From: Actinomycetota bacterium
GTDB taxonomy: Bacteria > Actinomycetota > Actinomycetes > Streptosporangiales > Streptosporangiaceae
Direction of reading: 5' to 3'
DNA length: 5,511 nucleotides
Assembly (NCBI GenBank): GCA_003168295.1
Contig: PMST01000303.1
Coordinates: forward strand, 9,730 to 15,240
Shown here: positions 4,175 through 5,511 of the stretch, piece by piece
Layout: each line of letters begins with the position of its first letter
Position numbering within the stretch: the first letter of the stretch is position 1
The notes under the pieces: generated by a model
Told to the model about the DNA's origin: nothing
Seen by the model: the letters and a program-made list of their open reading frames with translations, nothing else
Databases searched by the model: none
Made by a program: the position numbers and the translations under genes

Positions 4175-5511
4175 ATGACACCACCCTCCGAGATCGCCGC
4201 TCACCGGCCTCGACGCCTGCGCGTCCTCACCGGGGCTCTGGTTGGCCTGCTCGCGGCGGCCGTCGCGATGGGCGCCGCTCAGTTCGCCTCCGGCCTCGGC
4301 GTTCCGCAGAGCTCACCCGTGCTCGCGGTGGGCCAAGCCGCCATCGACCTGACGCCGCCGCCGGTCAAGGACTTCGCCATCTCCACGTTCGGCACCGACG
4401 ACAAGACGGTGCTGCTCGGCGGCATCCTGGTGGTTATCGCCCTGTACGCCGCGGTGGTCGGGGTACTCGCGGTGCGCCGGCTGGCCTTCGGTATGTGTGG
4501 GCTCGCGATTTTCGCGTGCATCGGGCTGGCGGCGGCCCTGACCAGGCCGACCGCCACGGCGGGGTACGTGGTTCCCACTCTGGTAGGGGCCGCGGCGGGC
4601 GCGTTCGCCCTGGCGCGGCTGGCCCGCGCGGCGGCCAGGCTCGGCTCTGCTACGACGGACGTGCTGGTTCCGCCCGACCTCTCCGACCTGCCCGCTCCCC
4701 CTGACCTCCTGGTCCCCCCTGACCTCCCCGTTCCCCCTGCCTTGGCTCCTGAGCCGGCCGAGGGTAAACCGCCGACTGACTCGGCCGGGGTCGCCAAACC
4801 TGCCTTCCGTGCGGGCCCCGCCTACTCGTTTACCTACCTGCCCCATCCGGATGACCGGGCTCCATCGCCCTGGCCCGCGCGACGACGGTTCCTGGTCTCC
4901 AGCGGCGTAGCCGTGACTGCGGCCGCGCTCGGGACCGTAGCCGGAAGAAACCTGACCGATGAGCACAACGTCGCCGCGGCGCGGACCGCGATACGGTTTC
5001 CCCGGCCCGCGGTGCCCGCACCGCCACTTCCAGCCGGCAGCAACCTGAACATCCCTGGCCTCAGCTCGTTCATTACTCCGGATAGCAGCTTCTACCGCGT
5101 CGACACCGCGCTGCTGGTGCCCCAGGTGGATCCCGCGAGCTGGCAGCTGCGAATCCACGGGATGGTGCAACGCGAGATAACCATCACCTTCGCCGAACTG
5201 CTGCGGCGTCCGCTCATCGAGGCCTACGTCACGCTCACCTGCGTCTCGGACCCGGTCGAGGGGCCCTTTGTCGGAAACGCCAAGTGGCTAGGCGCGAGCC
5301 TGGCGGACCTGATCCTGCAGGCTCGCCCTCTGGCGGGCGCCAATCAGCTGCTGTGTACCTCGATCGACGGGTTTACTTCTGGTACCCCGCTGCAAGTCGT
5401 GCTCGACGGCAGGAATGCGCTGCTCGCCGTCGCGATGAACGGCGCGGCGCTACCGGTGGTGCACGGTTTCCCCGCGCGGATGGTGGTACCGGGGCTGTAC
5501 GGCTACGTGTC
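4175..5511 (+). CDS. Membrane-anchored molybdopterin-dependent oxidoreductase (sulfite oxidase/YedY superfamily), partial at right edge
   Basis: The 445 visible residues begin at ATG 4175 and run off the window. They contain four predicted membrane helices (about 16-36, 79-99, 104-122, 131-150), a proline-rich linker (163-195), and then ARRRFLVSSGVAVTAAALGT (235-254), a twin-arginine-like motif leading a fifth hydrophobic stretch. The molybdopterin-binding domain starts near 295: SSFYRVDTALLVPQVDPASW, LRIHGMV, then TLTCVSDPVEGP, where C356 matches the molybdenum-ligating cysteine, followed by WLGASLADLIL, MNGAALPVVHGFPARMVVPG and LYGYV. The catalytic domain should therefore lie outside the membrane. 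The helices contain no histidines, so they are unlikely to bind heme b. The substrate is unknown. ATG 4175 is the first start after the in-frame TAG at 4139-4141, and GC-rich third positions begin there. The N-terminal part, including VLAVGQAAIDLTPPPVKDFA, resembles other actinobacterial family members, which supports this start. Confidence 0.88.
   Translation, partial: MTPPSEIAAHRPRRLRVLTGALVGLLAAAVAMGAAQFASGLGVPQSSPVLAVGQAAIDLTPPPVKDFAISTFGTDDKTVLLGGILVVIALYAAVVGVLAVRRLAFGMCGLAIFACIGLAAALTRPTATAGYVVPTLVGAAAGAFALARLARAAARLGSATTDVLVPPDLSDLPAPPDLLVPPDLPVPPALAPEPAEGKPPTDSAGVAKPAFRAGPAYSFTYLPHPDDRAPSPWPARRRFLVSSGVAVTAAALGTVAGRNLTDEHNVAAARTAIRFPRPAVPAPPLPAGSNLNIPGLSSFITPDSSFYRVDTALLVPQVDPASWQLRIHGMVQREITITFAELLRRPLIEAYVTLTCVSDPVEGPFVGNAKWLGASLADLILQARPLAGANQLLCTSIDGFTSGTPLQVVLDGRNALLAVAMNGAALPVVHGFPARMVVPGLYGYV
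4697..4741 (+). repeat. Short 18-bp tandem repeat encoding a proline-rich hexapeptide linker
   Basis: CCCCCTGACCTCC occurs at 4697-4709 and again at 4715-4727, with a decayed third copy (CCCCCTGCC) at 4733-4741, giving an 18-base period. In the molybdoenzyme frame this encodes PPDLLV, PPDLPV and PPALAP after a related VPPDL. The period is a multiple of three, so changes in copy number would only alter the length of the flexible linker between the membrane part and the catalytic part. Confidence 0.65.

Noticed and set aside
4087..4704. A real C-terminal domain for the PPOX protein
   Set aside because: The extension is the out-of-frame translation of the molybdoenzyme's N-terminal region, which has convincing membrane helices and codon bias in its own frame.
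4313..5170. 285-codon open frame on the minus strand
   Set aside because: It is antisense to the molybdoenzyme gene, and its product is Arg/Gly-rich with no recognisable domain.

Overview
The window is uniformly GC-rich DNA with strong G/C preference at third codon positions and frequent GTG starts. The pairing of a C4 zinc-ribbon gene with a histidine-phosphatase gene is typical of actinobacteria, so the source is most likely a high-GC actinomycete. The sequence alone does not identify the genus.

Layout. Positions 1-2029 hold three damaged genes that look like part of a cell-surface glycan or export locus. They are the C-terminal part of a glycosyltransferase (+, entering from the left edge, with a small frameshift near 290), an asparagine-synthase-related gene (+, 489-1227, with a large internal deletion) and an ABC-2 type polysaccharide-export permease (-, 2029-1212, with an internal out-of-frame deletion near 1740). 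The last two converge and overlap by 16 bases. Positions 2030-2147 are non-coding and contain two interleaved perfect inverted repeats. Positions 2148-3536 are an intact minus-strand pair: a coiled-coil/C4 zinc-ribbon protein followed by a stand-alone histidine phosphatase. This resembles the mycobacterial Rv2229c-Rv2228c arrangement, but the RNase H domain normally fused to the phosphatase is absent. After a 46-base divergent spacer, the plus strand carries a PPOX-type (pyridoxamine 5'-phosphate oxidase-like) flavin/deazaflavin protein from 3583. Its frame has no stop where the domain ends. From 4175 a membrane-anchored molybdopterin-dependent oxidoreductase of the sulfite-oxidase/YedY superfamily runs off the right edge.

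How the genes relate. The glycosyltransferase, asparagine-synthase-like protein and permease would fit synthesis and export of a surface glycan, but in this copy none of the three encodes a full product. The zinc-ribbon and phosphatase genes are a conserved housekeeping pair. The PPOX protein and the molybdoenzyme are both redox proteins and are adjacent on the same strand, but the sequence does not show that they work together.

I found no RNA genes, CRISPR array, insertion sequence, attachment site or origin, and no convincing new system. The points most worth checking are the clustered gene damage, the missing RNase H domain, the missing PPOX stop and the structured spacer at 2064-2136.
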